DNA of 64,000 nucleotides. It comes from Dryocosmus kuriphilus (Eukaryota; Arthropoda; Insecta; Hymenoptera; Cynipidae). Each line of letters opens with the position of its first letter. Positions within the stretch are counted from its first letter, which is position 1. The DNA lies in assembly GCA_038277395.1 (NCBI GenBank), contig CM076191.1, positions 174,948,552 through 175,012,551 of the forward strand, given 5' to 3'. A program made the position numbers and the translations under genes. Positions 33,109 through 47,000 of this stretch are shown here, in pieces. The notes under the pieces were generated by a model, which had not been told where the DNA came from, did no database searches, and worked only from the letters and a program-made list of their open reading frames with translations.

Positions 33109-34333
33109 AAAAAAATCTGCCCGCTGCGCGGGCACATCATCGCGCGCTTCGCACGCCGCGCGAAGTATGAGCGCGCCTAGGACGCACGTCTGTTGGCACT
33201 CGCGCTTCGCGCTCGATAAATTATTCATCTCGCGCTACGCACTCGGTGTTTATGGATCGTATAAACCTTTAAATTAAAAATTCGAAAAAGAACTATTTTA
33301 CTTAAGGCTCTATCGCCCTTAAGGAATACATTCTCATCGTGACAGTCGCGCATCGCACTCGATAATTCTGTTTTTTAAAAGACATTGTAGATTGGTAAAG
33401 TTTTTTTGTGATTTCCCAAATTTTCACAATACAGGATTTCGATTCTGAAAAGTGAAACGATGAGTCTTATAAATAAATTTTATAGCTCTTTCCAAGGTGA
33501 ACAATTCTGCTTGTTAATATTTTCTCGTATCTTGCATTGTTTTGCTGAAAAGTGGTTTTCTTTATATTTCATAATATATTTCACGAATAACTCAAAAACT
33601 ACGCGTCTGCCCAAAAAAATGATAAAGGACAAATTTGTAGATCCTTTTGAGGTGAATAACTTTGTTCATTATCATTTTTCCGTATCTTGTATAGTTTGGC
33701 GTGAAATTTAGAATTTTTAATTTTTAATAACGTTTTATCGATTAAAACAAAAACAGTGCATTTTATCAAAAAATGGTTAAAACGAAATTTGTAGATATTT
33801 TTGAACTGAACAATTTTCTTCTTTACTCTTTTTTTGTATCTTGAATATTTTGGCGGAAAACCAGAGTTTTTTTTTTTTAATTTTAATAGCGTTTTCTAGA
33901 TTAAAACAAAAACCGTTCATTTTATCAAAAAATGGTTAAGATAAAATTTGTAGATTTTTTTGAGGTGAACAATTTTACTTCCTTACATTTTTTGTGTATC
34001 TCTCATATTTTAGCCGGAAAATGGATTTTTTGATTTTGTGAAAACTGTTTTTGATGGATAAAACCATAACTGTTGGTCGAAAACCGCTGGTTAACAAACT
34101 CGTCCTTTCTTTTTACCCCTGAAAGAAGTGTACCAAAGGGAACTCCAATCCGATTAATCCTTCGAAAGTTATCGCGACTACAGACGACGACAACGACAAC
34201 GACAACAGACAGAAACCGTCGTAAAAACCGTTTTTTCTGACTCAGGGGGTCTCAAAACGTGGAGATTTCATGAAATCCGCAAAAGTTAAATTTTGCATAG
34301 ATCTAATACCTTCTCTGAGGAGAATGTAATAAG
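33109..34333 (-). repeat. CpG-box repeat inserted in the satellite
   Basis: In reverse orientation this matches 59928-61149 and 1097-2415. It starts with CTGCCCGCTGCGCGGGCA (a short hairpin), then CpG-rich boxes, then ~135-bp subrepeats, the GACGACAACGACAAC tract and finally GAGAATGTAA. It interrupts a satellite unit between GATTAGATAT and TAAGAGAGATGAAA. Confidence 0.85.
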
Positions 34334-36111
34334 AGAGATGAAACTTGAGACATTCAAAATAGTGTACAGTTTTGAAATGGAAAATATTATTTCGTAATGT
34401 TTTTTTATGTGGAAAAATACTGAGGTATTGAAAAGTATTTCACTTTTGATTAATTCTATTTTATTATTCAGAAAACTATTTTTACTGTTTTTAAGGTCAC
34501 GAACAACGCTTCAAAATATGAAAATACATTTCCTAAGAATTCATGTTTTAGAATTTACATCTATTTTAATTTGATATAAATTATTATAAATCAGGATATA
34601 ATTATTTTGAAGTCGGATTAAATCAATTATAAATATGACGCCTACCATAGTTTACAAAAAAATAAAAAGAATGATTTGGTAGTATCATGCAGCGAATAGT
34701 GGTTCCATCTTGGATCATAGCAATGGTGAATGACGTCTATTGAGATAATCAGTTTTTGCAGAGATTAGTCAATTTATAAAAATATTCTACAATGTATGGC
34801 TAACAGTTTTTCTAACTTGGCAAAACCTGACTCGTTATTTCAAAATTAATTTTACAGCTTCGTTTTCTAACTCTGATCAGATATGGTAAAACAAATAAGA
34901 GAAATGAAGATTCAAACATTCAAAATAATGTACAGTGCAAAATGAAAAATATTATTTTGGAATGTTTTGTTATGTGGAAAAACACTGAGTCATTAAAAAA
35001 TATTTCACTTCATGATTAGTTTTATTTTATTTTTCCATAACTATTTTTATGGGTTTAAATGTCACGAACAACGCTTCAAAATATGAAAATACATTTCCTA
35101 GGAACTCATGTTTTAGAATTTACATCTGTTTTTAATTTGATATAAATTATTATAAATCAGGATATAATTATTTTGAAGTCGGATTAAATCAATTATAAAT
35201 ATGACGCCTACTATGAATTCACAAAAAAATAAAAAGAATGGTTTGGTAGTATCATGCAGCGAATAGTGGTTCCATCTTGGTTCACGGTAATGGTGAATGA
35301 CATCTATTGAGATAATCAGTTTTGGCAGAGATTAGTCAATTTAGAAAAATATTCTATGATATCTGACCAGCACTTTTTCTAACTTGAGAAAACCGGACTT
35401 GCCATTTCAGAATTAATTTTACAGCTTCTTTTTCTAACTCCGATTAGATAGGATAAGAAAATAAGAGAAATGAATCTGCAAATATCCAAAGTAATGTACA
35501 GTGCAAAATGAAATATATTATTCGGAATGGTTCGTTATGTAGAAAAATACTGAGGTATTGAAAAATATTTCACTTCATGATTAGTTCTATTTTATTTTTC
35601 AAAAACTATTTTTACTGTTTTAAAAGTCACCAACAACCCTTTAAAATATGAAAAAACATTTCCTAAGGATTCATGTTTTAGAATTTACATCTATTTTAAT
35701 TTGGTATAAATTATTATAAATCAGGATATAATTATTTTGAAGTCGGATTAAATCAGTTATAAATATGACGCCTACTATGAGTTAAAAAAAAAATAAAAAG
35801 AATGATTTGGTAGTATCATGCAGCGAATGGTGATTCCATCTTGGATCATAGGAATGGTGAATGACGTCTATTGAGACAAGCAGTTTTTGCAGGGATTAGT
35901 CAATTTATAAAAATATTCTACTATGTATGACTAACAGTTTTTCTAACTTGGGAAAACCAGACTCGGTATTTCAAAATTAATTTTGCAGCCTTGTTTTCTA
36001 ACTCTGATTAGATATGGGAAAAAAATAAGAGAAATGAAGCTTCAAATATTCAAAATAATGTACTGTGTAAAATGAAAAATATTATTTCGGAATGTTTTGT
36101 TATGTGGAAAA

Positions 36112-36125
36112 ATACTAAGGTATTG
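36112..36125. repeat. LINE target-site duplication (left)
   Basis: ATACTAAGGTATTG, identical to 41109-41122. Confidence 0.9.
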
Positions 36126-36329
36126 TAGGAATTGATAGCGGTCGAGAGTCTGAGCTGTGTCGTGTGATTTGGTGTGAGTTTAGTCGAAGGAAAAGTGGAG
36201 AAGCTGGAGGGAGTGGAGGTGGAGAAGTTGGATCAAGTGAAAATTGGGGAAGCAATGGACCAGTGAGAGTGTTTGTAAGAAAAGTTGATACGAATTGATC
36301 AGTGAAAACAAGAAGAAAAAAGTGTCTTT

Positions 36330-37712
36330 TTGGAAAGGAGGTTAGGGCGGCTGAGAACAATGGAAATAGGAACGAACGGAACGGGAGGAGCAAAGGAACG
36401 GCGAAATTTGGTCGGGGAACGAGAGGAGAGAACACGGCGGCAGACAGACGAACTAGAAGCGAGGAGCAGAGGAAACGAAACAGCTGACGAAGCGCTGGAA
36501 TACATGACAAGCGCGGATGAAAGCAACGAGGCAGGAAAAAAGGAGCTGGCTGAGGAGGGAAAAAAACGACACAGGGGAAGACCTAAAAAGAGTGAGAAGG
36601 GCAAAAAAAACAATGAAAGTATGGAAAAATTTTTAGTATGTAAAGAAGGCAAAATCGAGGAAAAGGAGACAAGTCCACAGAAGAAGCAGAATAACGAGGA
36701 CATGGAAGATCAGCAAAGTGAGGGACCGGAGAGCGAACTAGAACAAACAATAATTGAAAAAGAAGCGTACAGGGAAGGAAATGAAATCAATGTGGAAACA
36801 GTGGAAGTTAAAACAAGTGAAGAAAGTTCTAGAAAGTTTATGGGGGAAATGGAGCAGAGGCTGAAAGAATTTATAGAGGAAACAATAAGCAACAAGTGGA
36901 TGACGATAGTACAGGAAATAAAAGGAATTAAAGGGGAATGCAAATGTGAAAGAAGTGAGAAAAAAACACAGGGACTGGAGGAAGTAAATGAAATGCTACA
37001 GAAAGAAATATGGGGAAAAGAAAAGATGTTGGAGAGGGAAAGAAAAGAACTTGAAATGAAAATTGAGAAGCTGGAGGGACAGATAAGGGCGAACAAGCAG
37101 TTAAACAAGGATTCACTAGAACAAGGGGATAAGGCACTCCAAACAAACCGAGAACAGAAAGATAGGGGAAAGACCTGGGGAAAGAGAAATGCAGAGGAGG
37201 CTGAACAGGATAGAAGAAACGAAGGGAAGGGGAAACCGGATGCACTACCTGAAAGAGAGCTAGTTTGGGAGCTAGAAGAAAGAAGAGAAAGAAAGAAGAA
37301 TATTATTGTTAGTGGATTGAAATATAGAGGAAATGCCATGAAGGATGAAATGAGGGAAATAATTCTGAGAAGAACTGGGGTAGATCCAATATTTAGAGAA
37401 ATAAAAATGATAAAAGAAGAACTCCTGGTGAAACTGAGGGCAATGGAAGACAAGCTGAAAATTATAAAGAGAAGGAAGAACATGTGGGAGGAAGGAGTGC
37501 GAATTGAAGATGATATGACACCGAGGGAAAGAGAAGTGAACCAATGGATCAATAATAGAGTGAAAGAAGAAGAAGAAAAGGGAAGAACGGCAAAGGCGGG
37601 ATACATGAAAATGATGGTCGACGGAGTTTGGAGCGAGTGGGAAGAAAAACGAGGATGCCTGGTACGGCCCTTTCGTGAGCAGAGAGAAGCGAGGCATGGA
37701 CGGAGTGGATAG
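36330..37712 (+). CDS. LINE ORF1, AT-hook and coiled-coil protein
   Basis: 460 residues, open throughout. An AT-hook-like motif (RGRPKK, residues 82-87, preceded by KKRH) lies in the N-terminal region. The middle (~170-300) is Glu/Lys-rich with coiled-coil character. The C-terminal third starts RELVWELEERRERKKNIIV and resembles LINE ORF1 RNA-binding domains. Residue 1 could also be the Met at 36360. It overlaps the ORF2 start (37675) by 38 nt. Expected role: binds element RNA and, through the AT-hook, perhaps AT-rich DNA. Confidence 0.75.
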   Translation: MERRLGRLRTMEIGTNGTGGAKERRNLVGEREERTRRQTDELEARSRGNETADEALEYMTSADESNEAGKKELAEEGKKRHRGRPKKSEKGKKNNESMEKFLVCKEGKIEEKETSPQKKQNNEDMEDQQSEGPESELEQTIIEKEAYREGNEINVETVEVKTSEESSRKFMGEMEQRLKEFIEETISNKWMTIVQEIKGIKGECKCERSEKKTQGLEEVNEMLQKEIWGKEKMLERERKELEMKIEKLEGQIRANKQLNKDSLEQGDKALQTNREQKDRGKTWGKRNAEEAEQDRRNEGKGKPDALPERELVWELEERRERKKNIIVSGLKYRGNAMKDEMREIILRRTGVDPIFREIKMIKEELLVKLRAMEDKLKIIKRRKNMWEEGVRIEDDMTPREREVNQWINNRVKEEEEKGRTAKAGYMKMMVDGVWSEWEEKRGCLVRPFREQREARHGRSG

Positions 37713-40700
37713 TGTGAGTAGTAAAATAAAAATAGTTTCATGGAACATTGCGGGATATAAAAAAATTTTTGGGGTGTGGGATTTTTTAAAAGGGTATGAT
37801 GTGATCGCATTGCAAGAAACATGGCTAGAAAAAAATAATGAAAAAAGTGTATGTCAAACATTAGACAGCGACTATAAGTGGTATAGCAAAGCGGCTGAAA
37901 GAGTATTTAAGAAAGGAAGAGCAAAAGGAGGGCAACTGTTAGGAATAAGCAACAGAACTTGTAAAAATAAAAATATAAGGGTGAGTGAGTGGAAGTTTGG
38001 TTTGATCGTGGATGGGTTAGGAAATAGAAAGCAAAAATTGAGAATAGTCGCATTATATAACAGTGCAGGAGTTTCAGAGATGGGGGGAGAATTGAGAAAA
38101 ATTATAGAAAATATAGGGGTAGAAGAGAATTTAATAATAATAGGGGACTGGAATGCGAGGATAGGAGGGCTGCAAAGCAGCAATGAGACCGCTGAGGAGG
38201 AGTATGAGGATAGAAAATCGACAGATAAAATTGTGAACGCGGAAGGAAAAAAAATGGTTGAGCTATGTGAAGATCTAGAATTGTTAGTTTTGAATGGGAG
38301 AACGAAAGGGGATTGGGAAGGTGAGTTGACGTGAGTTGGAGATGGGGGAGGTTCAGTGATCGACATGCATTAAAAAGGGATAATGGGTCAGAAAATATTG
38401 TCGAAAAGATGGAAATAGAGACAGATCATCTACCTATTACACTAGTATTGGGAATAGAAGAGGGAAAACAAGTTAAAAGAAGGAAAGAGGGCAAAAAGGG
38501 GGAGATGTTCTTTAAATGGAATGAGGATAGAGAAGAGGAATTTAAAGAGGGAATGAGGAAAAAATGGAGTGGAAGGAATGATAATGATTCAGTAGATGAG
38601 AGATGGGGGAAGTTGATTATTACAATAAAAGAAGTGGCGAGAGAATTGGGGATGGTTAAAAAGAGGAGTAGAGATGAAGAAGATAAAGCGAAACCGGGGA
38701 AAGAAGTCAAGGAACAGAGGAAAAAGGTGTGGGAGGCATTAAAAGATTACCTAAAAACTAAAGGAGAGAGAGAAAAAGGAGTACTAAGGGAACGGAGGAA
38801 GAGGCTAAGAGCGCTAGGAATTAAGAAAAAGAGAGAGAGATAGAGGAAGCAAAATGGAGGGACGTGGAGTCCCCAGCAGAAGTGGCAGGCAATTTTGGCA
38901 AGCGATAGGTAAGTTTAGACCGAGAAGGAAGCAGAAGGGAAAGGGGATAACAAAAAAACAGTGGATGGAGCACTTTCAGGAATTACTAGTAGCGCAGGGA
39001 GAAAGGGAGATGGAAGAAAGAGTAGGCGCAGAGGAAGGAGAAAGGGAAGAAGAGCAGAGAGAAAATGAGGAAGAAATGGAAAAATTAAATGCAGAAATAG
39101 GTCAGAGGGAGGTTAGGGAGGCGCTAAAGGAATTGAAAAACAACAAAGCCGCTGGGGAAGATGAGATAACAGCGGAATTCCTGAAAAATCTGCCACAGGA
39201 ATGGATAACGGAATTGAGTGAGATAATTAACCTAATGTGGATAGAGGGGGAAATAGCGAGGGGGTGGGAGGAGGCTAGGATATATCCTATTTATAAATCA
39301 GGAGACGAGGAATTAACAACGAATTTCAGAGGAGTGGCTTTACTAGACGTGGGGTACAAATTGATAACAAACATAATGGGAAAAAGATTAAGGGAGTGGA
39401 TAGAGAAGAAAGGAGTAATAAAGGAGAGTCAAGCAGGATTTAGAGAAGGAAGAGCCACAAGGGACCATATCTTCGTATTGAACAGCCTGGCGGGTAATAA
39501 ATTAAAAAGGAAAGGAGGAAAACTTTATGTTGCATTCATAGATTTCAAAAAAGCGTTCGACTTGGTAGACAGAGACTTGATGACAAAGAAACTAGAGAAA
39601 ATAGGAATAAAGGGGCGGATGATGAAAATGATCAGGAGAATATATGAGAAGACAACAAACTCGATAATAACAGGGGAAGGTGTATCGGAAAAACTTCAAA
39701 CGTGGAGGGGAGTAAGACAGGGGTGCCCGTTGAGCTCAACATTATTTATAATAGGGCTGAATGATCTAGAAGACGAATGGGAGAGAAAGAATGAGGGAGG
39801 GACAGTAATAGGGAACAAGAAAATATATGCATTAAAGTTTGCTGACGATGTAGCTGTAGTAGCGGACGATGCGACGGGTCTGAAAGAAATGCTCAAAACA
39901 CTGGAGAAGTATGTAGATAAGAATATGATGGAGGTGAATGTAGAGAAGAGTAAAATAATGATATTTAGAAAAGGGGGGAGAAGAAAGAAGGATGAAAGTT
40001 GGAAATTTAAGGGGAAGAGTCTAGAAATAGTGGATAGATATAAATATCTTGGATTTTGGTTTTCGACAGGCATGACTTATAGGAAACATTTACAGAATAT
40101 CGGAAAGAAAGCGAAGATAGCGGCGAACGCAACATGGGGGATAATGAAAAGGGCAAGAGTAAAGGGGTTGAGTAGAAGATTATATTTAATGAATGCACTA
40201 GTAAAGTCAGGCTTCATGTATGGGGTAGAAATATGGGGATGGGGAAGAAGGGAGAAAATGGAAAAGGCACAGGGAAAATGCGTAAAAATGGCAATTGGGG
40301 TAGATAACAACACACCGGGATATTTATGGAGAATGGAGGCGGGAGTTAGAAGGATAGAAGTAGAAGCTAGAAGAAGAGCGGGAGAGTATATCAGTAAGAT
40401 AGTGCAAATGGAAGATGATAGGTGGCCTCGAATATGTCTAAGAGAAGAAATAAGAGGCATTGAGAATGGATGTCCGACAGAATGGGGTAGGGAACTGGAA
40501 AAGGCAATGAGGGAAATAGGGAATGGAATAACATGTAAGAGAATGAGAAACCAGGAGGAGCTAGAGGAATTAAATAAAGAACTAGATAGAGGAGTAAAGA
40601 TAAAAGAAGAGCAGGGAATACAGGAGGATTGGGGAAGAATTGATAAATCAAGGTACTGTGATTGGTACAAAGAATGCAAAAGTAATGCAGAGAGAGAGAA

Positions 40701-41049
40701 GTATTGGGAGAGAGGGAGTATAAAAGAAAGAGATAAAGAACAATGGGCAAGACTGAGGTGCGGCAATGTAGGGAAGACGGGAAAAAAAGGTTTTAAGGAT
40801 TTAAGATGTCGGATATGCCAGGAAGAAACGGAATCACTAGAACATATTATAGAATGTGCGAAGGTGGCAGAGGCGTTAGGGGGGAAGGAGGCAAAGTGGG
40901 TTGAGAATTGGTGGAAAAAGGAAGATGGTTTAGACAAAAGGGGCAAAATAATAAATGTGCTGAAAAAAGAGCCGATCACTGAGCTTTGCGGATATATACG
41001 GAAATTTCAAGAAATGGTTAGAAACAAAAAGGGAGGAAGAGAGGGATGA
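37675..41049 (+). pseudogene. LINE ORF2, endonuclease + RT, disrupted
   Basis: The endonuclease begins KIKIVSWNIAGYKK, with ALQETWLE and IIIGDWNARIGG. A TGA at 38332 stops the frame where the related element has GKWTHICGDGGSV. The next bases still encode VGDGGGSVID, so this is a nonsense mutation. A frameshift follows, then ETDHLPITLVL and a Lys/Glu-rich linker (38331-38843). Another shift near 38.85 kb leads to the long RT frame (38854-41049, 731 aa): NNKAAGEDEIT, QAGFREGRATRDH, AFIDFKKAFDLVDRD, RGVRQGCPLSSTLF, catalytic LKFADDVAVVAD, and a tail CRICQEETESLEHIIEC. The polymerase half is intact; the protein as a whole is not. Confidence 0.88.
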
Positions 41050-41108
41050 ATGAGTGAGCGGAAGGAGGAATGAAGAAGTCATACAAGGAATAAAGCATTT
41101 ATATATAT

Positions 41109-41122
41109 ATACTAAGGTATTG
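41109..41122. repeat. LINE target-site duplication (right)
   Basis: ATACTAAGGTATTG, identical to 36112-36125. Confidence 0.9.
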
Positions 41123-42456
41123 AAAAATATTTAACTTCATGATTAGTTCTATTTTATTTTTCGAAAACTATTTTTACTGTTTTAAAAGTCACGAACAACG
41201 CTTCAAAATATGAAAATACATTTCCTAGGAATTCACGTTTTAGAATTTACATCTGTTTTTAATTTGATATAAATTATTATAAATCAGGATATAATTATTT
41301 TGAAGTCGGATTAAATCAATTATAAATATGACGCCTACTATGACTTTACAAAAAAATAAAAAGAATGATTTGGTAGTATCATGCAGAGAATGGTGATTCC
41401 ATCTTGGATCATAGCAATGGTGAATGACGTCTGTTGAGATAATCAGTTTTTGCAGAGATTAGTCAATTTATAAAAATATTCTACGATGTATGGCTAACAG
41501 TTTTTCTAACTTGGGAAAACCTGACTCGTTATTTCAAAATTAATTTCACAGCTTCGTTTTCTAACTCTGATTAGATATGGTAAAAAAATAAGAGAAATGA
41601 AATTGCAAATATTCAAAATAATGTACAGTGCAAAATGAAAAACATTATTTCGGAATTTTTTGTTATGTGGAAAACACTGAGTCATTGAAAAGTATTTCAC
41701 TTCATAATTAGTTTTATTTTATTTTTCCATAACTATTTTTATGGGTTTAAATGTCACGAACAGCGCTGTACAATATGAAAATACATTTTCTAAGAATTCA
41801 TGCTTTAGAATTTACATCTGATTTTAGTTTTATATGGATTATTATAAATGAGGCTATAATTATTTTCAGGTCGGATTAAATTAATGATAAATATAAGGCC
41901 TACTATGAGTTCACAAAAAAATAAAAAGAAGGATTTGGTAGCATCATGCAGCCAATGGTGGTTCCATCTTGGATCATAGCAATGGTGAATGACGTCTGTT
42001 GAGATAATCAGTTTTTGCAGAGATTAGTCAATTTATAAAAATATTCTACGATGTATGGCTAACAGTTTTTCTAACTTGGGAAAACCTGACTCGTTATTTC
42101 AAAATTAATTTCACAGCTTCGTTTTCTAACTCTGATTAGATATGGTAAAAAAATAAGAGAAATGAAATTGGAAATATTCAAAATAATGTACAGTGCAAAA
42201 TGAAAAACATTATTTCGGAATTTTTTGTTATGTGGAAAACACTGAGTCATTGAAAAGTATTTCACTTCATAATTAGTTTTATTTTATTTTTCCATAACTA
42301 TTTTTATGGGTTTAAATGTCACGAACAGCGCTGTACAATATGAAAATACATTTCCTAAGAATTCATGCTTTAGAATTTACATCTGATTTTAGTTTTATTT
42401 GGATTATTATAAATGAGGCTATAATTATTTTCAGGTCGGATTAAATTAATGATAAA

Positions 42457-42470
42457 TATAACGCCTACTA
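42457..42470. repeat. LINE target-site duplication (left)
   Basis: TATAACGCCTACTA, identical to 47862-47875. Confidence 0.9.
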
Positions 42471-42668
42471 GGACTTCCGGTTTGGCGCTCGATCGGGTAA
42501 GACGCACCGCGTGCTCCTCCGAGTGGAAATTGTCGCGATTTAGTAGCATACGGTCGCAGGCAAGTCAAAGTTGAATTTAATTCGAAAGATATTCGCCCAA
42601 AGTTTACGGGAGAGTGTTATCTAGATTTTTGGTAACCGGAGCGAGTTATAAAGTGGTCGGTAAAAGTC

Positions 42669-43922
42669 ATGAAGAAGGATGAGGTTATGTGCGGTAAGAG
42701 GGAAAAATCAGTTAGTGTTTTGGATCACGCAGTTCAGACGAAGACAGCTGACGAAGCGGGATATGTAGACAACGCCTCTAGCGGAGAGGATGGCAAGCAG
42801 GCCAGTCAACAAGAGCTCCGCATCGGCGAAACACCGGCGAAAAGAAGAGGACGAGGGAGGCCTAGCAAAGAGGAACTCGAAAAACAGCGAACGAGCAAAG
42901 CCACCGGAAGTTTGGATAAATTCCTAGCCTCGCGAAAGAAAGAAAGAGAAGACGCCAATAACGAAAGGGAAAAAAATAAGATATTTTCACGTTCTCCAAA
43001 TATAACTCCCAAGGATACGGAGGATGAGAAGGGGCTTCGTGAAGGATCGGGGGAAGTGATAGCCTCCTGCAGAAGGGCAACCCTAAGTGAGGAAAAAGAC
43101 GAAGCTCTGGAAAAACGAGAAAACGAAAGTATCGGAGAGGAAAATTTATTTCGCATGTTAGACTCTTGGTGGGAAAGAAAAGGTAAAGGTGAGCTAGATA
43201 AATTTCTAAAGTGTGGACTCAGTGAATTGTTGAAAAGGCAATTAAGTGAAATCCTGGAATATGGGGAGAAAAGAAAAGCAGATCGAGAAGAGAATGAGGA
43301 AAGGGCTATAAGGGAGGAAGCAGTAATGACAGCTCTAGCTAGAGCAAAAGAAAGGGAAATCAAATGGAAGGACGAAAATGCTGAGCTGAGGGAAAGAATC
43401 GCGAAGCTAGAAAATAAATTAGATGATTTAAAGAAAATAAGCAACATGGAGAATAATCTTGATTACGAAGTGGGGCAAAATTTGAATAGAATCAGTGGAG
43501 AAGGAAGGGCTGAGACAGTAAGAGAGAATGGGAATCAGTCTTCAGAGTTTCATAATGAAGAGGAATTGGAGAACAGTAGTGACGATAAGAATTCAACGAT
43601 TCCAGAAAGGCTTCCAGCTCGGGAATTAGTGTGGGAATTAGAAGAGAGAAAAAAAAGGAAAAACTGGATAAAAGTGAGGGGTTTCAGAACCACAGGCGGG
43701 CGTACCATGGCGAACGAAATGCAGATGGTACTCGGGAATCTGACGGGAACAAACATTCACATTAAAGAAATGAGAATAATAGGTGGGGGTGTCCTATTGA
43801 GGTTATCCTCATGGGAGGAAAAAGTGAAATTAATGAGGGTCAAGAAGCGGCTAAAAGGTACTAATATCACGGTGGACGACGACCTAACTACAAGAGAAAT
43901 GGAGACGTGCAGAGTTGGATAA
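42669..43922 (+). pseudogene. LINE ORF1 with AT-hook, frameshifted near its end
   Basis: 417 residues. An AT-hook-like motif AKRRGRGRPSKEE lies at residues 57-69, then a Glu/Lys-rich coiled-coil-like middle, and a C-terminal domain beginning RELVWELEERKKRKNWIKV. The frame stops early: after LTTREMET, the expected tail (QSWIIGNVRRYQ onward) continues in another frame to about 44040. A single indel near 43905 explains this. Confidence 0.8.
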
Positions 43923-44054
43923 TCGGAAATGTAAGAAGATACCAAAGGAGAGGAGTAGAGGCAAGCTGGAGTTATATGAAGTGGAGAGTGGGAAATCGGA
44001 ATTTCTTCTGGGATGAGACGGAGGGAGTGAAGGAAATCAGTAGATTTCGAAAAG

Positions 44055-47000
44055 GTGGGGCGCAAAGAAATTAAATGTTTGTCATGGAACATCTCGGGGG
44101 GAAGAAATGTGTTGGACTCGGTAGAATTTTGGAGAGAATATGACGTGGTCATATTTCAAGAAACCTGGCTAGAGCAGGGGAGTATCCCCGACTTCAAAAT
44201 CAAACTGGATGGAAATTTTAATTGGAGTGCTAAACCGGCAACTAGAGACAATAAGAAGGGTAGAGCTAAAGGGGGGCACTTGATTGGAGTAAAGAAAGAA
44301 TTGAGCGAAGGAATGTGCGTGGAAGAGTGGGAGTATGGGATGATTGTTAAAGGAGGCTGGAAGATAAACGGAAACAATGTAAGTATTGTAACTTTGTACA
44401 ACAATGTGGGTTTTTCGAAATTTAGAGTTGAACTAAACAGTCTGGTAGAATATGTGCGAAGGAGGGGAGAGGAGCTTGTTTTGGTAGGGGATTGGAATGC
44501 GAGAGTCGGGGAAGAGCAGGGAGGAAGTGATGGGGACAGGGGGGATTTAGATAGGGGCTACTGCAGGATTCGAAACTCAAATGATAAGGTACTAAATGCA
44601 GAGGGTAAAAAATTATTAGAATTTTGTGAAGAGCAAGGGCTCACAATATTAAATGGAAGATTACAGGGGGACATGGAGGGAAAGTGGACGCATATTTGCG
44701 GAGACGGTGGTTCGGTTTTAGACTATGTCATTTTTCTAGAAAAGAGTGAAGAATGTCCAGTAAAAGAAATCAAAGTGGAAGTCAGAACAGAATCAGACCA
44801 CCTTCCAGTCAGTTTCTCTCTAGAATTAGAGATTAGTAATTTCAATGGGGAACCCTTTTTGAGAAAGGAAAAATAGAAAAACAACATTCCGATTAAAATG
44901 GAAAAAGGATAAGGGAGAAGATTACGGAAAAGAAATGGAAAAATTATGGGAGGGAGGCGAAGGAAATGAGGATTGGGAGGGCAGGTGGGTAAAGTTTAGA
45001 GAAAGCATCTGGAAAGCAGCAAAAGCGATAGGCTTACTAGTAAAACAGGGAAATAAAGGTTCAGGAAGTGGTAAAGGCGACTGGTTTGATAAAGAATGTG
45101 CTGAACAGAGGACTAGGGTTTGGGATTGTCTTAAAAAATACCTCGAGAAAAAGAACGATGACGAGAGGGAAAAATTAAAAGAGGAAAAAAAGAAACTTAA
45201 AAGCTTGTATGCTAAGAAAGGAAAGGAAAAGCGGGAAGAAAAGTGGAAGAAGGTTGAGGAAAGTAGATCCATGGGAAGCTTCTGGAAGGCGTTAGGAAAT
45301 TTCAGGCCGAGAAGGAAGAGAAAATGGGGAAGGAAAATAAGACAAAATAGATGGCTAAAACATTTTAGAAACCTTCTAGAGGTAGTAAAAGAAAAAGTAA
45401 ACAATTTTACTCTAAACAGCTTTGATATAGAGTCAGAAGTGGATAAGGAAGAGAAGAGGGCAGAAGTAGAAAGTGTTACGGTCGGAGAAGAAAGGTGGGA
45501 TGAAGTAGCCTCAGAAAGAATAACGGGAAATATCAGGGAAGAACGAGAAGACGAACTTAATGGAGATATAACTTTTGAGGAAATGGTCAAATGTATTAGG
45601 AAAATGAAGGTGGGAAAAACTCCAGGAGAAGATGGAATACCAATAGAATTTATTCGGGGAATCCCAAAAGTATGGGCTCTAGAGTTACATAAAATAATAA
45701 ACGGATTCTGGACGACGGCAAAAATAGCGAAAGGTTGGGAAAAGGCAGGAATAATACCGATATTTAAAGGTGGGGAGGAAGATGATACGGGTAATTACAG
45801 GGGAATATCTCTGCTAGACACCGGTTATAAAATCCTAGCAGCAATTATCGACGAAAGGATTCGGGAGTGGATGGAAAAGAAGGGTCTATACAAGGAGAGT
45901 CAGGCTGGCTTTAGAAAAAAGAGATCCACTAGAGATCACGTTTTCGCCTTAAACTGTCTTGTTAATAATAAACTAAAAAGGGAAGGTGGAAAACTATATG
46001 CTGCATTCGTTGACTTTAAAAAAGCTTTTGACATGGTGGACAGAGAAATTCTCTTCAAAAAATTATTCAAGCTAGGTATAAGAGGTAGGATGCTAAAAAT
46101 GATTAGGGAAATATACAGATTAACATTGAACGAGGTTATAACGGAGGAAGGGGTCACAGACTGCTTTGAAACAAATAGGGGAGTCAGACAAGGATGCCCG
46201 CTGAGTCCCACGCTTTTTAATATTTTTATAGATGACATAGACGAAGTCTGGGAAAGAAAGAATGAGGGGGGAACAGTCATAGGTAGAGAGAAGATCTTTG
46301 CCTTGAAATTTGCAGACGATTTAGCGATTCTGGCAGATTTTCCGGAAGGACTTGAACAAATGTTAAAATCCTTAGGAGGGTATGTAATTAAAAACAAATT
46401 GGAAGTCAACGTCAAGAAAACAAATATTATGATTTTCAGAAGTAGAGGCAGGGAAAAGAACGCAAAAGAAGAATGGAAGTTCAACGGAGTAAAATTAGAG
46501 GTTATAAAGAAAGTTAAATATTTGGGATATTGGTTTACATCAGGAGGGATTCACAGAACACATGTTAGGAAAATGGTAGGGAAAATGCAAAAAGCAGCAA
46601 ATGCGGCATGGGGAGTTTTAAAACGAGCAAGAATAGGAGGTTTGGGCAGGAGACTCTACATAATGGACGTCCTAGCTAAATCAGGAGGACTATATGGAGT
46701 AGAAGTCTGGGGGTGGGAAAAATGGGATGAGATGGAAAGGGCTCAAGGGAGGTACGTAAAGATGGCGATGGGATTAGACAGAAATACGCCAGATTACATC
46801 TGGAAGATGGAATCTGGCAGATTGAGTCTTGAAATTGAAGCAAGGAAAAGAGCTTTTAAATATCTTGCTGACATTCTAAACATGGGGGATGAAAGACTTC
46901 CAAAGGTATGTCTCAAAGAGGAAATAAGAAATTTAAGAAATAAAAATCCATCAAACTGGGGTAAAAAAGTCAAAATAGCTTTCAATGAGGCAGGGGACGG

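Larger units (their letters stand above)
36126..41108 (+). mobile_element. Full-length LINE in the satellite (copy 1)
   Basis: A 4983-bp insertion in a satellite unit, with a perfect 14-bp duplication and a short (TA)n tail. It contains a 5' UTR, ORF1, endonuclease, reverse transcriptase and a C-terminal zinc motif. The coding strand is extremely purine-rich, which also creates long meaningless Ser/Phe/Leu-rich ORFs on the opposite strand. Clade not assigned. It is related to the elements at 42471-47861 and 25257-28023. Confidence 0.92.

Noticed and set aside
36710..37861. 383-aa minus-strand ORF opposite LINE ORF1
   Set aside because: Ser/Phe/Leu-rich translation of the complement of a purine-rich coding strand; no domain. 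The same applies to the long minus-strand ORFs at 27199-28023, 40077-40979, 42806-43447, 44922-45590 and 45936-46484.
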